A stretch of 64,000 bases of DNA from Porphyrobacter sp. Lineage in GTDB: Bacteria > Pseudomonadota > Alphaproteobacteria > Sphingomonadales > Sphingomonadaceae. A program made the translations under genes and the position numbers. The first letter of the stretch is position 1, and each line of letters starts with the position of its first letter. The DNA is taken from assembly GCA_027531395.1 (NCBI GenBank), contig JAPZRO010000006.1:1-64000 (forward strand), read 5' to 3'. Positions 1 through 7,814 of this stretch are shown here, piece after piece. Below the pieces are notes generated by a model, which did not search any database, had not been told where the DNA came from, and saw nothing but the letters and a program-made list of their open reading frames with translations.

Positions 1-80
1 CCCCGCCGCGGGGGCCCCGGGGGGGCGCCGGTGATCTGCCCCCCCCCCCCCCTTGCGGGGGGGGTGGGGGGGGGGCCCTC
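1..80. other. G/C homopolymer-rich contig-end sequence, probably unreliable
   Basis: The first bases are mixed C and G runs, including 14 consecutive C (39-52), 8 G (57-64) and 10 G (66-75). No gene, RNA or recognisable repeat is visible. Runs like this are typical of poor base calling or misassembly at a contig edge, and nothing else in the window looks similar. I infer an artefact; I cannot exclude a genuine low-complexity spacer. Confidence 0.5.
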
Positions 81-101
81 GGCGCTTGCCACCACCGCCG
101 T

Positions 102-137
102 ACACCCCCACCCGGCCTCCCCCTCAAGGGGGAGGAG
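102..137 (-). repeat. Alphaproteobacterial intergenic palindromic repeat unit
   Basis: Bases 116-123 and 128-135 form a perfect 8-bp stem around a 4-base loop; the minus strand reads CCTCCCCCTTGAGGGGGAGG. It is followed there by a G-rich tail (GGGTGGGGGT). This hairpin-plus-tail pattern recurs in intergenic DNA of many alphaproteobacteria. It lies just after the stop of the cyclophilin gene and has no T-tract, so it is better called a dispersed palindromic repeat than an intrinsic terminator, although it may protect mRNA ends. Confidence 0.55.
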
Positions 138-146
138 AAGAAGGGC

Positions 147-1205
147 TCAGCCCCCTTCCGCCGCCCGCCGCACCGGCACGCGGATGTTGCAGATATCCGC
201 GCCGCCTGCGGGGACGATGAAGAAGGGATCGCGGCGGTTGGCGATGGCTTCGGCGTAGGTCGCGAAGGAGCCGCTTTCGGTCGAGAGGTATTCGAACTTG
301 GGTTGCTCGGCAGCGGGAAGATCGCTCGCCACCCTAACCGTCAGGATCGGCGTGCGCTTGCCCGCTTCATCAGCGGCATAGAACCCCAGCGCGCCCTTGC
401 CGCGCGGCAGCGAGGAGAGGTGCTCCATCCCCTCGATCACCCGGCCCACCAGCGCGATGTTGCGGTCGAGGTGCCGGGGCGCATGGCCGATCACGGTATA
501 AAGCTCCGCGCCCGAGCCGGTGTCGGGTGAGTAGTTCCGCCCCACGCCGACCATGCCGTAGCAGTGGGTGGGCCAGATGGAGGTCATGTCCGCCGATGCG
601 ACCGGCCAGCCGCGATAGAACAGGTTGAACCGTGCGTAAGGGTCGTCGCCAGAGCTGTTCCGTAAATGGCGTTTTGCGGCGTCTCCCTTGCCCATGCTTG
701 GCGAATAAACGGTCCAGCCGCTGCTCTCGCCAGGCGGTTTTTGCATCAGTGGGAACGACAGGTCGGCCGCAAGCTCATCAACGTTTGAGGCCGTGTAATC
801 CGCCTCACTCATCACCTTCAGCCCCTCGGGCAGCGGCTTGGGCTTCCCCGTCGCTTCGGGATTGTCGTAATTGGGATCGCCCCACTGGGTGACGTAATTG
901 TCCTGCACCCGGTTGACCGAGATGCCGTCATACCACTTGGCGCGGGCGAACAGCCGGATGTTGTGGACCCAGCCCTGGCTGAAGGGCGCAGGCATCAGCT
1001 GGATCACCACCTGCCGCGGCTTGCCGTCCGCGTCAGGGGCGAGGGTCATCACCAGCAGATCCTCGGCCGCAATCGCCACCCAGTCCGCTTTGGGCGCTCC
1101 GGCGACGATCTCTGAAGGCGCTGGCGCTCCCTTAGGCTCGTCCTGAGCGGCAGCGGGCAGGGTGAGGGCGAGGGCCGTAGCAGCGGCGAGGAGTGCGGTT
1201 CTCAT
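147..1205 (-). CDS. Secreted cyclophilin-type peptidyl-prolyl cis-trans isomerase
   Basis: 352 residues from ATG 1205; a TTG ten codons upstream would spoil the signal peptide. Residues 1-20 (MRTALLAAATALALTLPAAA) form a clean Sec signal ending A-A-A, so the protein is exported to the periplasm. The middle (about 75-260) follows the cyclophilin-type fold: residues around F-x-R-A-K-W-Y-D-G-I and the V-Q-D-N-Y-V-T-Q-W-G-D-P stretch match the segment that in classical cyclophilins reads F-H-R-V-I...Q-G-G-D, followed by G-V-G-R and a V-I-G-R/V-I-E-G-M tail. It is longer than minimal cyclophilins (about 165-190 residues) because of inserted loops, as in other sphingomonad homologues. The role is proline isomerisation during folding of exported proteins. 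It stands alone, convergent to nothing, with a palindromic repeat after its stop. Family assignment is solid; substrate unknown. Confidence 0.75.
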   Translation of the reverse strand: MRTALLAAATALALTLPAAAQDEPKGAPAPSEIVAGAPKADWVAIAAEDLLVMTLAPDADGKPRQVVIQLMPAPFSQGWVHNIRLFARAKWYDGISVNRVQDNYVTQWGDPNYDNPEATGKPKPLPEGLKVMSEADYTASNVDELAADLSFPLMQKPPGESSGWTVYSPSMGKGDAAKRHLRNSSGDDPYARFNLFYRGWPVASADMTSIWPTHCYGMVGVGRNYSPDTGSGAELYTVIGHAPRHLDRNIALVGRVIEGMEHLSSLPRGKGALGFYAADEAGKRTPILTVRVASDLPAAEQPKFEYLSTESGSFATYAEAIANRRDPFFIVPAGGADICNIRVPVRRAAEGG

Positions 1206-1240
1206 GGAGCGGGTTGTGACACACTCACAGCCCAATCAAA

Positions 1241-1278
1241 AACCCCTTTCCACGCGTTTTGGAGGGCGGAAAGGGGTT
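1241..1278. terminator. 11-bp inverted repeat upstream of the cyclophilin gene
   Basis: Arms AACCCCTTTCC (1241-1251) and GGAAAGGGGTT (1268-1278) are perfectly complementary around a 16-base loop. On the minus strand the second arm runs into a T5 stretch, so it could stop minus-strand readthrough coming from the efflux operon across the tRNA. It also lies 36 bases before the cyclophilin start, so a leader hairpin or operator role is possible. The function is inferred from structure only. Confidence 0.45.
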
Positions 1279-1470
1279 CTTGAGGCAGCGTTCGCAGGGA
1301 ATGCCGGATCCGCGCAGCGCTGGCCAATGCGACTCCCTTACCACGATTCCGGCACACGGCCAAACCTGTCGCCTTGCAGAGTGCCACGTTCGCCGCTATC
1401 GGCGCGTGCTTGCCCCGGATGGCGACCTCCTCGCACTCAAGCAGCGAAGCGGTAGCGCACCAAGGAGCAT

Positions 1471-1561
1471 GGAGCAGTGGCCGAGTGGTCGAAGGCGCAC
1501 GCCTGGAAAGTGTGTATACGTCAAAAGCGTATCGAGGGTTCGAATCCCTCCTGCTCCGCCA
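1471..1561 (+). tRNA. tRNA-Ser (anticodon GGA), CCA encoded
   Basis: The acceptor stem GGAGCAG (1471-1477) pairs with CTGCTCC (1551-1557), followed by G and an encoded CCA (1559-1561). The anticodon arm is CACGC/GTGTG around loop CTGGAAA (1503-1509), with anticodon GGA at 1505-1507, decoding UCC/UCU serine codons. The long variable arm (about GTATACGTCAAAAGCGTAT) is typical of class II serine tRNAs, and the T loop GGTTCGAAT is canonical. It sits alone on the plus strand between minus-strand genes. Confidence 0.97.
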
Positions 1562-1643
1562 ACTCTTTCCCCGAATTTGTCCTGACAGGCGCGCATTCTT
1601 CTTTCCGCGAGGGCGGCGGTCCGATCGCTCCGGACTGCCAGCT

Positions 1644-2840
1644 CTATTCGTGACGGAGTGCGTCGATCGGGTCGAGCTTCGAGGCCCGGCTGGCGGGGTA
1701 GTATCCGAACACGATCCCCATGGCCGCGGCAAACACGAAGCTGACGAGGTTGATGAGAGGATCGAAAGCGAAAGGCACATCGATTAGGGTGGCCAGACCG
1801 ATGGATGCGACAAAGCCGAGCGCGATCCCGACCAGTCCGCCGAGCGCACATAGCACCACCGCTTCGGTGAGGAACTGCAAGCGCACCTCCCGCGCCAGCG
1901 CGCCAATGGCGAGGCGGATGCCGATCTCGCGGGTGCGCTCGGTGACGCTCACAAGCATGATGTTCATGATCCCGATGCCTCCGACCAGCAGGCTGATCGA
2001 GGCGATCACCGCCACCATCGCGGTCAGCGCGCCGGTCGCCGCGCCCAGCGCCTGATTGACCTGCGCGGTATCGATCACGTTGAAATCGTTGGGCTCCTCG
2101 TCCTGCAACAGGCGCCGCTCGCGCAGCAGGTCGACCAGCGAATCCTGGATCACCGTGGCGGCATAGGCGGCATCATATTTGACCACGAAGTAATCGAGGT
2201 TCTCGTTCCCCCGGAACCGGCGCTGCACCGTCTTCAGGGGCATGTAGACCGTATCGTCGTCGTCCGAACCGCCGCCGCCCTGTCCGCGTTCCTCGACCAG
2301 ACCGATCACCTGACATGACACTTCGCCCAGCCGCATCTGCGCGCCGACCGGGCTGGTGTCGGGCGGGAAGATCGCCTCGCGCACCTTGGTTCCGAGCAGG
2401 CAGACATTCTTGCCGCCGGCTTCCTCGTCGGGGGTGAAGGCGCGGCCATCCTCGATGGTGATCGACTGGGCCTGGAAGAAAGCGTTGTTGACCCCCTCGA
2501 CCCGCGTGTCCCAGTCCTGCCCGTTGTAGAAGGCGGTGGTGCTGGAGCCGACGCTGCCTGCCGCCAGCGTCACCCCGGCAAGTTGCTGTTCCACCGCGCG
2601 CACGTCGGCCTCGTCGAAGGGGCGGATCGTGCCGCGGGTGGTGCGCACCGGGAAGACGATGAAGTTGCTCGCGCCGAGCGAGGAAATCTCCTCCTGCACC
2701 GATGCGGTCACGCCGTTGCCGAGCGTCACCATCGTCACCACCGCCGCCACGCCGATGATGATGCCGAGCGTCGTCAGGATCGAGCGCAGGATGTGCCGCC
2801 GGATTTCGCGCAGGGCGAGGAGGATGGTGGTGCCGAGCAT
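1644..2840 (-). CDS. MacB-type ABC transporter permease (FtsX domain)
   Basis: 398 residues. The N-terminus has a membrane segment around residues 17-38 ([14 protein letters not shown]), followed by a MacB periplasmic core domain (about 40-250) and three C-terminal membrane helices (about 270-385) of the FtsX fold, including the E-R-T-R-E-I-G-I-R coupling segment. In E. coli MacB the ATPase and permease are one chain; here they are separate genes. With the adjacent ATPase, MacA-like adaptor and outer-membrane channel it would form a mechanotransmission-type tripartite pump moving substrates from the periplasm through the outer membrane. The start overlaps the ATPase stop by one base (TGATG). 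It is the last gene of a four-gene operon. Cargo (macrolides, peptides, siderophores, lipids) cannot be read from sequence. Confidence 0.88.
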   Translation of the reverse strand: MLGTTILLALREIRRHILRSILTTLGIIIGVAAVVTMVTLGNGVTASVQEEISSLGASNFIVFPVRTTRGTIRPFDEADVRAVEQQLAGVTLAAGSVGSSTTAFYNGQDWDTRVEGVNNAFFQAQSITIEDGRAFTPDEEAGGKNVCLLGTKVREAIFPPDTSPVGAQMRLGEVSCQVIGLVEERGQGGGGSDDDDTVYMPLKTVQRRFRGNENLDYFVVKYDAAYAATVIQDSLVDLLRERRLLQDEEPNDFNVIDTAQVNQALGAATGALTAMVAVIASISLLVGGIGIMNIMLVSVTERTREIGIRLAIGALAREVRLQFLTEAVVLCALGGLVGIALGFVASIGLATLIDVPFAFDPLINLVSFVFAAAMGIVFGYYPASRASKLDPIDALRHE

Positions 2841-3556
2841 CAGGCCGGCGTGTCCTCTACCGCCAGAGCGCCGCGGTCGATCCGCTCCACCAGCCCGTCG
2901 CGGAAACGCACGATGGTGCCGGCATAGGCCGCCATCTCCTCCTCGTGGGTGACCATCAGGATGGTGATGCCTTCGCTGTTGAGGCGCTGCAGCAATTGCA
3001 TGATCTCGATCGAGCGTTCGGAATCGAGGTTGCCAGTCGGCTCGTCCGCCAGCAGCACATCGGGCTGGGTCACCAGCGCGCGGGCGATGGCGACGCGCTG
3101 CTGCTGCCCGCCGGACAGTTCGGCGGGCGTGTGATCGGCCCAGGGCACCAGCCCGACCTGATCGAGCGCCCGCATCGCCGCCGCGCGCCGCGCCGCCTTG
3201 CCCTCGCCGCGATAGAGGAGCGGCAGTTCGACATTCTCCAGCGCGGTGGTGCGCGCCAGCAGGTTGAAGCCCTGGAAAACGAAGCCGAGATAGCGGCGCC
3301 GCAGCAGGCTGCGCTGGTCGCGGTCGAGTTTCTGCACCTCCACGCCCCGGAACCGGAACACGCCCCCGGTCGGCACGTCGAGGCAGCCGAGGATGTTCAT
3401 CGTCGTCGACTTGCCCGAGCCCGAGGGGCCCATGATCGCCACGAATTCGCCGCGGTTGATGGTGAGGTCGACGCCCTTGAGCGCCTGAAACGCCGCCGGC
3501 CCGCTGCCGAAGGTCTTGGTGATGCCTTCAAGCTGGATCAGCGGTTCGCCGGTCAT
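2840..3556 (-). CDS. MacB/LolD-type ABC transporter ATP-binding protein
   Basis: 238 residues. Walker A is [10 protein letters not shown] (about residues 44-53), signature L-S-G-G-Q-Q-Q-R (about 147-154) and Walker [13 protein letters not shown] (about 167-178). The A-D-E-P-T-G-N-L-D form and the overall length are typical of the MacB/LolD/FtsE group that partners FtsX-type permeases. It powers the efflux system encoded around it. The start overlaps the MacA-like stop by four bases (ATGA), and its own stop overlaps the permease start, indicating translational coupling. Confidence 0.92.
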   Translation of the reverse strand: MTGEPLIQLEGITKTFGSGPAAFQALKGVDLTINRGEFVAIMGPSGSGKSTTMNILGCLDVPTGGVFRFRGVEVQKLDRDQRSLLRRRYLGFVFQGFNLLARTTALENVELPLLYRGEGKAARRAAAMRALDQVGLVPWADHTPAELSGGQQQRVAIARALVTQPDVLLADEPTGNLDSERSIEIMQLLQRLNSEGITILMVTHEEEMAAYAGTIVRFRDGLVERIDRGALAVEDTPA

Positions 3557-4863
3557 TGCGCGGCGGCCTTGATGCCGGTGACGACCTTCATGCCGGCCTT
3601 CAGATCGGGCGAGGTCACCACCGTGCGCCGGCCGTCGCTGCGGCCGGTGACCACCGTGATCGCCTTGAGCGTGCCATCGGCTTGCAGCACCTGCACCTGC
3701 TGGCGGCTGCCTTCGCCGATCGTGGCCTGTTGCTTCTGGTCTTCGAGCCCGATCTGCGGCTGGAACACCCCGCCGCCCTCTTCGGTCTCGGCATCGGGGC
3801 GGAACCGCAGGGCGGCGTTGGGCACCAGCAGCGCGTTGCCGGTGTTCTGCGTTGCGATCGTCGCGGTCGCTGTCATCCCGGGGCGCAGCAGGCCGTCGGG
3901 ATTGCTCACCTCAAGGCGCGCTTCGTAGCTCACTACCGATCCGCCCGTTGCCGTCGGTGTCGTTCCGGTCTGGGCCGTGACGGTGTTGGCGCTTGCAAGG
4001 TCGATCCGCTGGAGCCGCGCGGGGAAGCGGCGGCCGGGATAGGCATCGACGGTGAAGGTCGCCTTCTGCCCGGCCTTGACCTGGCCGACGTCGGCCTCGT
4101 CGATCGAAACCCGCAACTGCATCTGCGACAGGTCTTCGGCGATCACGAACAGCGTCACGGTGTTGAAGCTGGCGACCACGGTCTGTCCCGGTTCGATCCG
4201 TCGGGCGAGCACCACGCCGTCAACCGGCGAGCGGATCACTGCGCGGGTGCGGGTGGTGAGGTTGCCGTTGAGCGAGGCCTGTGCCGCCTCGATATTCGCG
4301 CGGGCCGAAGCGACGGTCGCCTTGTCGCGCTCGACCGCGGCCTTGGCCTGTTCGAGCTCGATTTCGGACGGCACGCGTCCTCCTGATAGCCGGCGCACTT
4401 CTTCCAGCCGGGCGAGCTGCACCTTGTCGATATCGAGCGTCGCCTGCGCCTGCGCCAGCGCCGCCCGTGCAGCCCCGAGATTGGCGCGCGACTGGGCGAT
4501 CTGCTGGTCGATGATCTCGGTGTTGATCACCGCGATCACCTGACCCTTGGTCACGCGGTCGTTGACGTCGACCGCCACGCTGTCGACCGGCCCGGTCACT
4601 TCCGCGCCGACTTCCACCTGGTTGGTCGGACGCAGATTGCCGGTCGCGGTGACCGACAGGGCGAGCGATTCCTTCTCGACGCTTTCGGTGATGTAATCAG
4701 GCGGCGGTGGTTCGGCGGTGCACTGTGCGATGATGAGGATCAGCAGCAGCAGTGCGATGCCAGGCAGCCAGAATTTCATGGTGCGCCGCCAGACCGGGAC
4801 GGGCTTGGTGCCCAGGAATTCGTCCACGTCGGGCTGATCGGCCGGTATGCTTGTGTCGTTCAC
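3553..4863 (-). CDS. macA: MacA-like periplasmic adaptor (membrane fusion protein)
   Basis: 436 residues. A cytoplasmic stretch (1-30) is followed by one membrane anchor (about 31-47, W-L-P-G-I-A-L-L-L-L-I-L-I-I) and a periplasmic body. The split biotinyl/lipoyl domain is visible at about 65-100 and 210-235 (R-S-P-V-D-G-V-V...E-P-G-Q-T-V), with an alpha-helical coiled-coil hairpin between them (Q-I-A-Q-S-R-A-N...E-L-E-Q-A-K-A-A) and beta-barrel and membrane-proximal domains after it. These are the parts of HlyD/MacA adaptors that bridge an inner-membrane transporter to a TolC-like channel. It lies between the outer-membrane channel gene (start overlap of four bases) and the ABC genes, so the tripartite assembly is complete in one operon. 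Confidence 0.88.
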   Translation of the reverse strand: MNDTSIPADQPDVDEFLGTKPVPVWRRTMKFWLPGIALLLLILIIAQCTAEPPPPDYITESVEKESLALSVTATGNLRPTNQVEVGAEVTGPVDSVAVDVNDRVTKGQVIAVINTEIIDQQIAQSRANLGAARAALAQAQATLDIDKVQLARLEEVRRLSGGRVPSEIELEQAKAAVERDKATVASARANIEAAQASLNGNLTTRTRAVIRSPVDGVVLARRIEPGQTVVASFNTVTLFVIAEDLSQMQLRVSIDEADVGQVKAGQKATFTVDAYPGRRFPARLQRIDLASANTVTAQTGTTPTATGGSVVSYEARLEVSNPDGLLRPGMTATATIATQNTGNALLVPNAALRFRPDAETEEGGGVFQPQIGLEDQKQQATIGEGSRQQVQVLQADGTLKAITVVTGRSDGRRTVVTSPDLKAGMKVVTGIKAAAQ

Positions 4864-6371
4864 TTGGCAGGCCCCTTCGCCGTAGTATCCTCAAGTCCTG
4901 CGCCTTCCGGCACCGACCAGCCACCCCCCAGCGCGCGCGCCAGACTGATGAAGGCCAGCGCCCGGGCGGCTTCGGCATTGACCTGCGCGTTGCGTGTGCT
5001 GAGCAGCTGGCTTTCGGTCACCAGCAGGCGCTGAAAATCGATCAGGCCGGCCTGATACTGGCTGCGCGCCAGCAGCGCGGCGTTCTGCGCCCCTTCGTTC
5101 GCCTCGATCAGCTGCGTCACCTGCGCCGCGCTGGTATCGAGTTCGACAGCGGAGCTTTCGACCTCCTCGAGCGCGACCAGAATGCTCTTGCGCCAGTCCG
5201 CCAGCGACCCGTCGGCGATGGCCTGCGCACTCTCGATCTGCCCGCGCGCCCGGCCCCCGTCGAAGATCAGCTGCGACAGGCTGGCAAAGACGTTGCCGGT
5301 GACCAGATCGAACAGGTCGCCGACATCGGTCGCGCTGGTGCCGATGGTGCCGGACAGGCGTGCGAGCGGGTAAAGCTGCGCGCGGGCCACGCCGACACGG
5401 TCGAGATCGGCGGCCAGCCGGGCCTCGGCGGCGCTCACATCCGGGCGCCGCCGCAGCGTGTCGGCCGGAGCGGCCAGCGCGATGTCCGCGGGTGGTGCGG
5501 GCACAGCCCGCGGCGCCTCGGTGAGGGCGCGATAGACCCGGCCCGGCGGCTCGCCGATCAGGGTCGAGATGGCATTGGCCACCGCGACAAGATTGCTTTC
5601 GAGCTGCGGGATGCTGGCCGCCGTCTGTGCGCGCTGGGTGCGGGCCTGTTCGACGTCGAGCGCCGAGACCAGCCCCGCCTGATTGCGCCAGCGGGCAATC
5701 TGGAGATTGTCTTCCTGATTGGCGAGCGTCTCGCGCGCAATCGCCAGCTGCGCAGCCAGCGAGCGCGCGGTCACGGTCTGGCTCGCGACCTGGGCGACGA
5801 TCACCCGCTCCAGATCGCCGAGCGAATAGCCCGCCGCGCGCAGATCGCCGCGGGCGGCATCGACCCCGGCATCGATCCGGCCGAACAGATCGGCTTCCCA
5901 GGCGGCATCCGCGCCGAGCGAAAACTGCACGTCATCGCTCGCCAGATCGCCGACATCGCGCCGTGCGCTGCCGGAGCCGTTGATCGTCGGCACCCGCGCG
6001 GCCCGCGCCTGTCTCAGCCCTGCGCGCGCCGCCCGCAGGCGGGTGACGGCCTGCGCCAGATCAAGGTTTTCCGTCTGTGCCCGGGCCACGAACTCATCGA
6101 CCAGCGGATCGCCCAGCAGCAGCCAGTAGCGATCGAGCGGCACTGCGGTCCCGGCGGGCTCGGCAAGCACCCATTGGCTCGGGATTGGCTGGGCGCTGGC
6201 CATGGCCGGGGGATCGGCGCGCGGAATAGCGCATCCGGCAACAGCCAGACTGGCGATGCCAACCACCAGCCGTAACGACAATCGCGAGCCGTGCAGGCGT
6301 TTGCCGGGGGCGATCACCTTTGTCCCTGCCGGATCCGGCAGGCCAGCGGGCGAGGGCGCGATCCCCGACAT
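4860..6371 (-). CDS. Outer-membrane efflux channel lipoprotein (NodT/OprM family)
   Basis: 503 residues from ATG 6371. An in-frame extension to 6479 would run through a candidate operator, so I prefer the shorter start. The N-terminus carries a hydrophobic segment ending L-A-V-A-G-C, a good lipobox, so the mature protein would be lipidated at that cysteine as in OprM and NodT. The body has the duplicated TolC fold (two OEP repeats, about 70-270 and 290-490) with the family's D-x-W-x-L-L-G-D-P-L-V and long heptad-rich helices. It would supply the outer-membrane exit duct for the MacAB-like pump. First gene of the operon; 57-81 bases upstream is a 7-bp inverted repeat, a plausible repressor site. 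Confidence 0.88.
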   Translation of the reverse strand: MSGIAPSPAGLPDPAGTKVIAPGKRLHGSRLSLRLVVGIASLAVAGCAIPRADPPAMASAQPIPSQWVLAEPAGTAVPLDRYWLLLGDPLVDEFVARAQTENLDLAQAVTRLRAARAGLRQARAARVPTINGSGSARRDVGDLASDDVQFSLGADAAWEADLFGRIDAGVDAARGDLRAAGYSLGDLERVIVAQVASQTVTARSLAAQLAIARETLANQEDNLQIARWRNQAGLVSALDVEQARTQRAQTAASIPQLESNLVAVANAISTLIGEPPGRVYRALTEAPRAVPAPPADIALAAPADTLRRRPDVSAAEARLAADLDRVGVARAQLYPLARLSGTIGTSATDVGDLFDLVTGNVFASLSQLIFDGGRARGQIESAQAIADGSLADWRKSILVALEEVESSAVELDTSAAQVTQLIEANEGAQNAALLARSQYQAGLIDFQRLLVTESQLLSTRNAQVNAEAARALAFISLARALGGGWSVPEGAGLEDTTAKGPAK

Positions 6372-6427
6372 CGCCAGCTTTCGTGAGAACCTTTCTTGGA
6401 TCGGCTTGCCCCCTACCAGTTCGAACC

Positions 6428-6452
6428 CACTACGTTCGAAACTGTCGTAGTG
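6428..6452. promoter_or_regulatory. Candidate TetR/MarR-type operator for the efflux operon
   Basis: A perfect inverted repeat CACTACG (6428-6434) and CGTAGTG (6446-6452) with an 11-base spacer lies directly upstream of the outer-membrane channel gene. Spacing and size fit a homodimeric repressor of the TetR class, which commonly controls efflux operons. No regulator gene is recognisable next to it; the adjacent upstream DNA appears decayed. Function is inferred from symmetry and position. Confidence 0.45.
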
Positions 6453-6841
6453 TTTGGGCTTACTGGTCTGCGGGCGCAACGCCCATTTGTCGGCGCAGCT
6501 TTGTCACCCGTCGAACGGCTTGGCGAGCATGTTCCTGTTCGAGAAGAGCTACATCGTGCCTGAGGCCGGAGGGCGGGCGACTTGTGAATGTGGGTTATGG
6601 CCGATCGCAAGACAGCCTTCCCGCTCGCCGAGAACGGAGACTGATTGCGCCGCGACGGGCAGCTCCGCCATCCCTTGTGAACCAACTGTTCTGCGCGGCG
6701 CTGCGGTATCCGCACCCTCTTCGCGACTACCCAAGCTGGGGAGCGCCCCCGTTGTAATCGGTCATCGGGCCCGCATCCTTGGATTTGTTCGCGGGGTCTC
6801 GGTCGGGGCCTGCAGCGGCCGCCAACCGAAGGGGCCCCGGA
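6453..6841. other. 389-base stretch without a recognisable gene
   Basis: I see no convincing coding sequence, RNA or repeat here on either strand. The short open frames show no family motifs, no signal peptide and no good ribosome binding site. Because the flanks are an operator on the left and gene fragments on the right, it may hold remnants of a lost regulator or of the disrupted genes, but nothing in the sequence proves this. Confidence 0.5.
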
Positions 6842-6965
6842 TTGCACATCGTCATGATCGGAGGGACTGGCCTGCTCGGCTATTTTGTGTCCCGGGAGTT
6901 GGTCGAGCGTGGCCACCAGGTCACGGCAGTGGGACTTGAAGCCCCTGCGCCCGATACGATGCCGA
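6842..6965 (+). pseudogene. N-terminal fragment of an NAD(P)-dependent epimerase/NmrA-like protein
   Basis: Translated from TTG 6842 (or ATG 6853) this gives a Rossmann start: I-V-M-I-G-G-T-G-L-L-G-Y-F-V followed by E-L-V-E-R-G-H-Q-V-T-A-V. The G-G-T-G-x-L-G dinucleotide motif and the E-R-G-H-x-V strand/helix are hallmarks of extended SDR/NmrA proteins. Homology stops after roughly 40 residues; the frame then closes at 7015, while a PhoD-like frame begins in another register at about 6978. It is therefore a truncated remnant of a protein normally 250-350 residues long. The exact right boundary is uncertain. Confidence 0.6.
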
Positions 6966-6977
6966 AAGGTGTCGCGG

Positions 6978-7646
6978 ATGATCTCGCCCGAATGCGAGGC
7001 CGATCTCGCCCGTAGCCTGAAGCGATCGGTCGCGGCCGGACAGCCATGGCGCCTGATCGGCAACGCCATTCCGATCGCGCGCACCGATGTGCCCGATCTG
7101 GTGAAGCTCGGCATCCTGCCCGATCCCGATGCGCCCGGCGCGCCCTACACCGGCGCTGCCCTCGACAATGCGAAGCAACTGGCGGCGAAGGGACGGGCCG
7201 GCCTGCCGTTCTATCCCGACACCTGGGACGGCTATCCGTGGGCGCGCGAGCAGCTTTACGATCTCTCGCGGAACGCCGGTGCAGGGGACCTCGTGTTCCT
7301 GACCGGTGACAGCCACAGCATTTGGGCCAACAGCCTCAAGGACGCGGCCGGACTGCCGGCAGGCGTCGAACTGGGCACGGCCGGCATCACGTCGCCGGGG
7401 GACTTTGTCGAAAGCGGGTTCGGGGACGAACTTTCGCGGGCGCTCGACAAGGCCTTTGCCGATCACAACCCCGAGGTGGTGTGGACCGACAACATGCACC
7501 AGGGCTATGTCCGGCTCAATCTGCGCCGCAACGCCGCCGAGGCGACCTTCATCGCGGTCGACACGATCCGCTCACGCGCCTTCCGCCCTTTCATCGTCAA
7601 TCGCTTCACCATCGTGCGCGCCGGTACGGGAATAGGCTTTGCGTAA
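6978..7646 (+). pseudogene. C-terminal fragment of a PhoD-family alkaline phosphatase
   Basis: 222 residues from ATG 6978 to the stop resemble only the latter part of PhoD-like metallophosphatases, normally about 500-600 residues. Recognisable pieces are W-R-L-I-G-N-A-I-P (early), the tryptophan-rich F-Y-P-D-T-W-D-G-Y-P, and F-L-T-G-D-S-H-S-I-W-A-N, a late metal-binding histidine segment. Missing are the N-terminal Fn3-like domain, the signal peptide, and the first metal motifs. It directly follows an epimerase fragment in a different frame, so it is most likely a deletion or recombination remnant rather than a working phosphatase, although the frame itself is intact and could be translated. 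Confidence 0.7.
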
Positions 7647-7814
7647 GGCAGGCAAGGCCCATTCCCATGCCGAAACCAGGTCGAACGTGGCCACGAAGTC
7701 GCGCCCTCGGTCATTGCCCGGGTTCGGACCATAACTCCGCCGACAGCAGACTGGTTGCATCCGCCTTCTTCCCGTCGTTCCTGCAACCCTCAAGCAGCGC
7801 GAGGCCGCGGCCGA

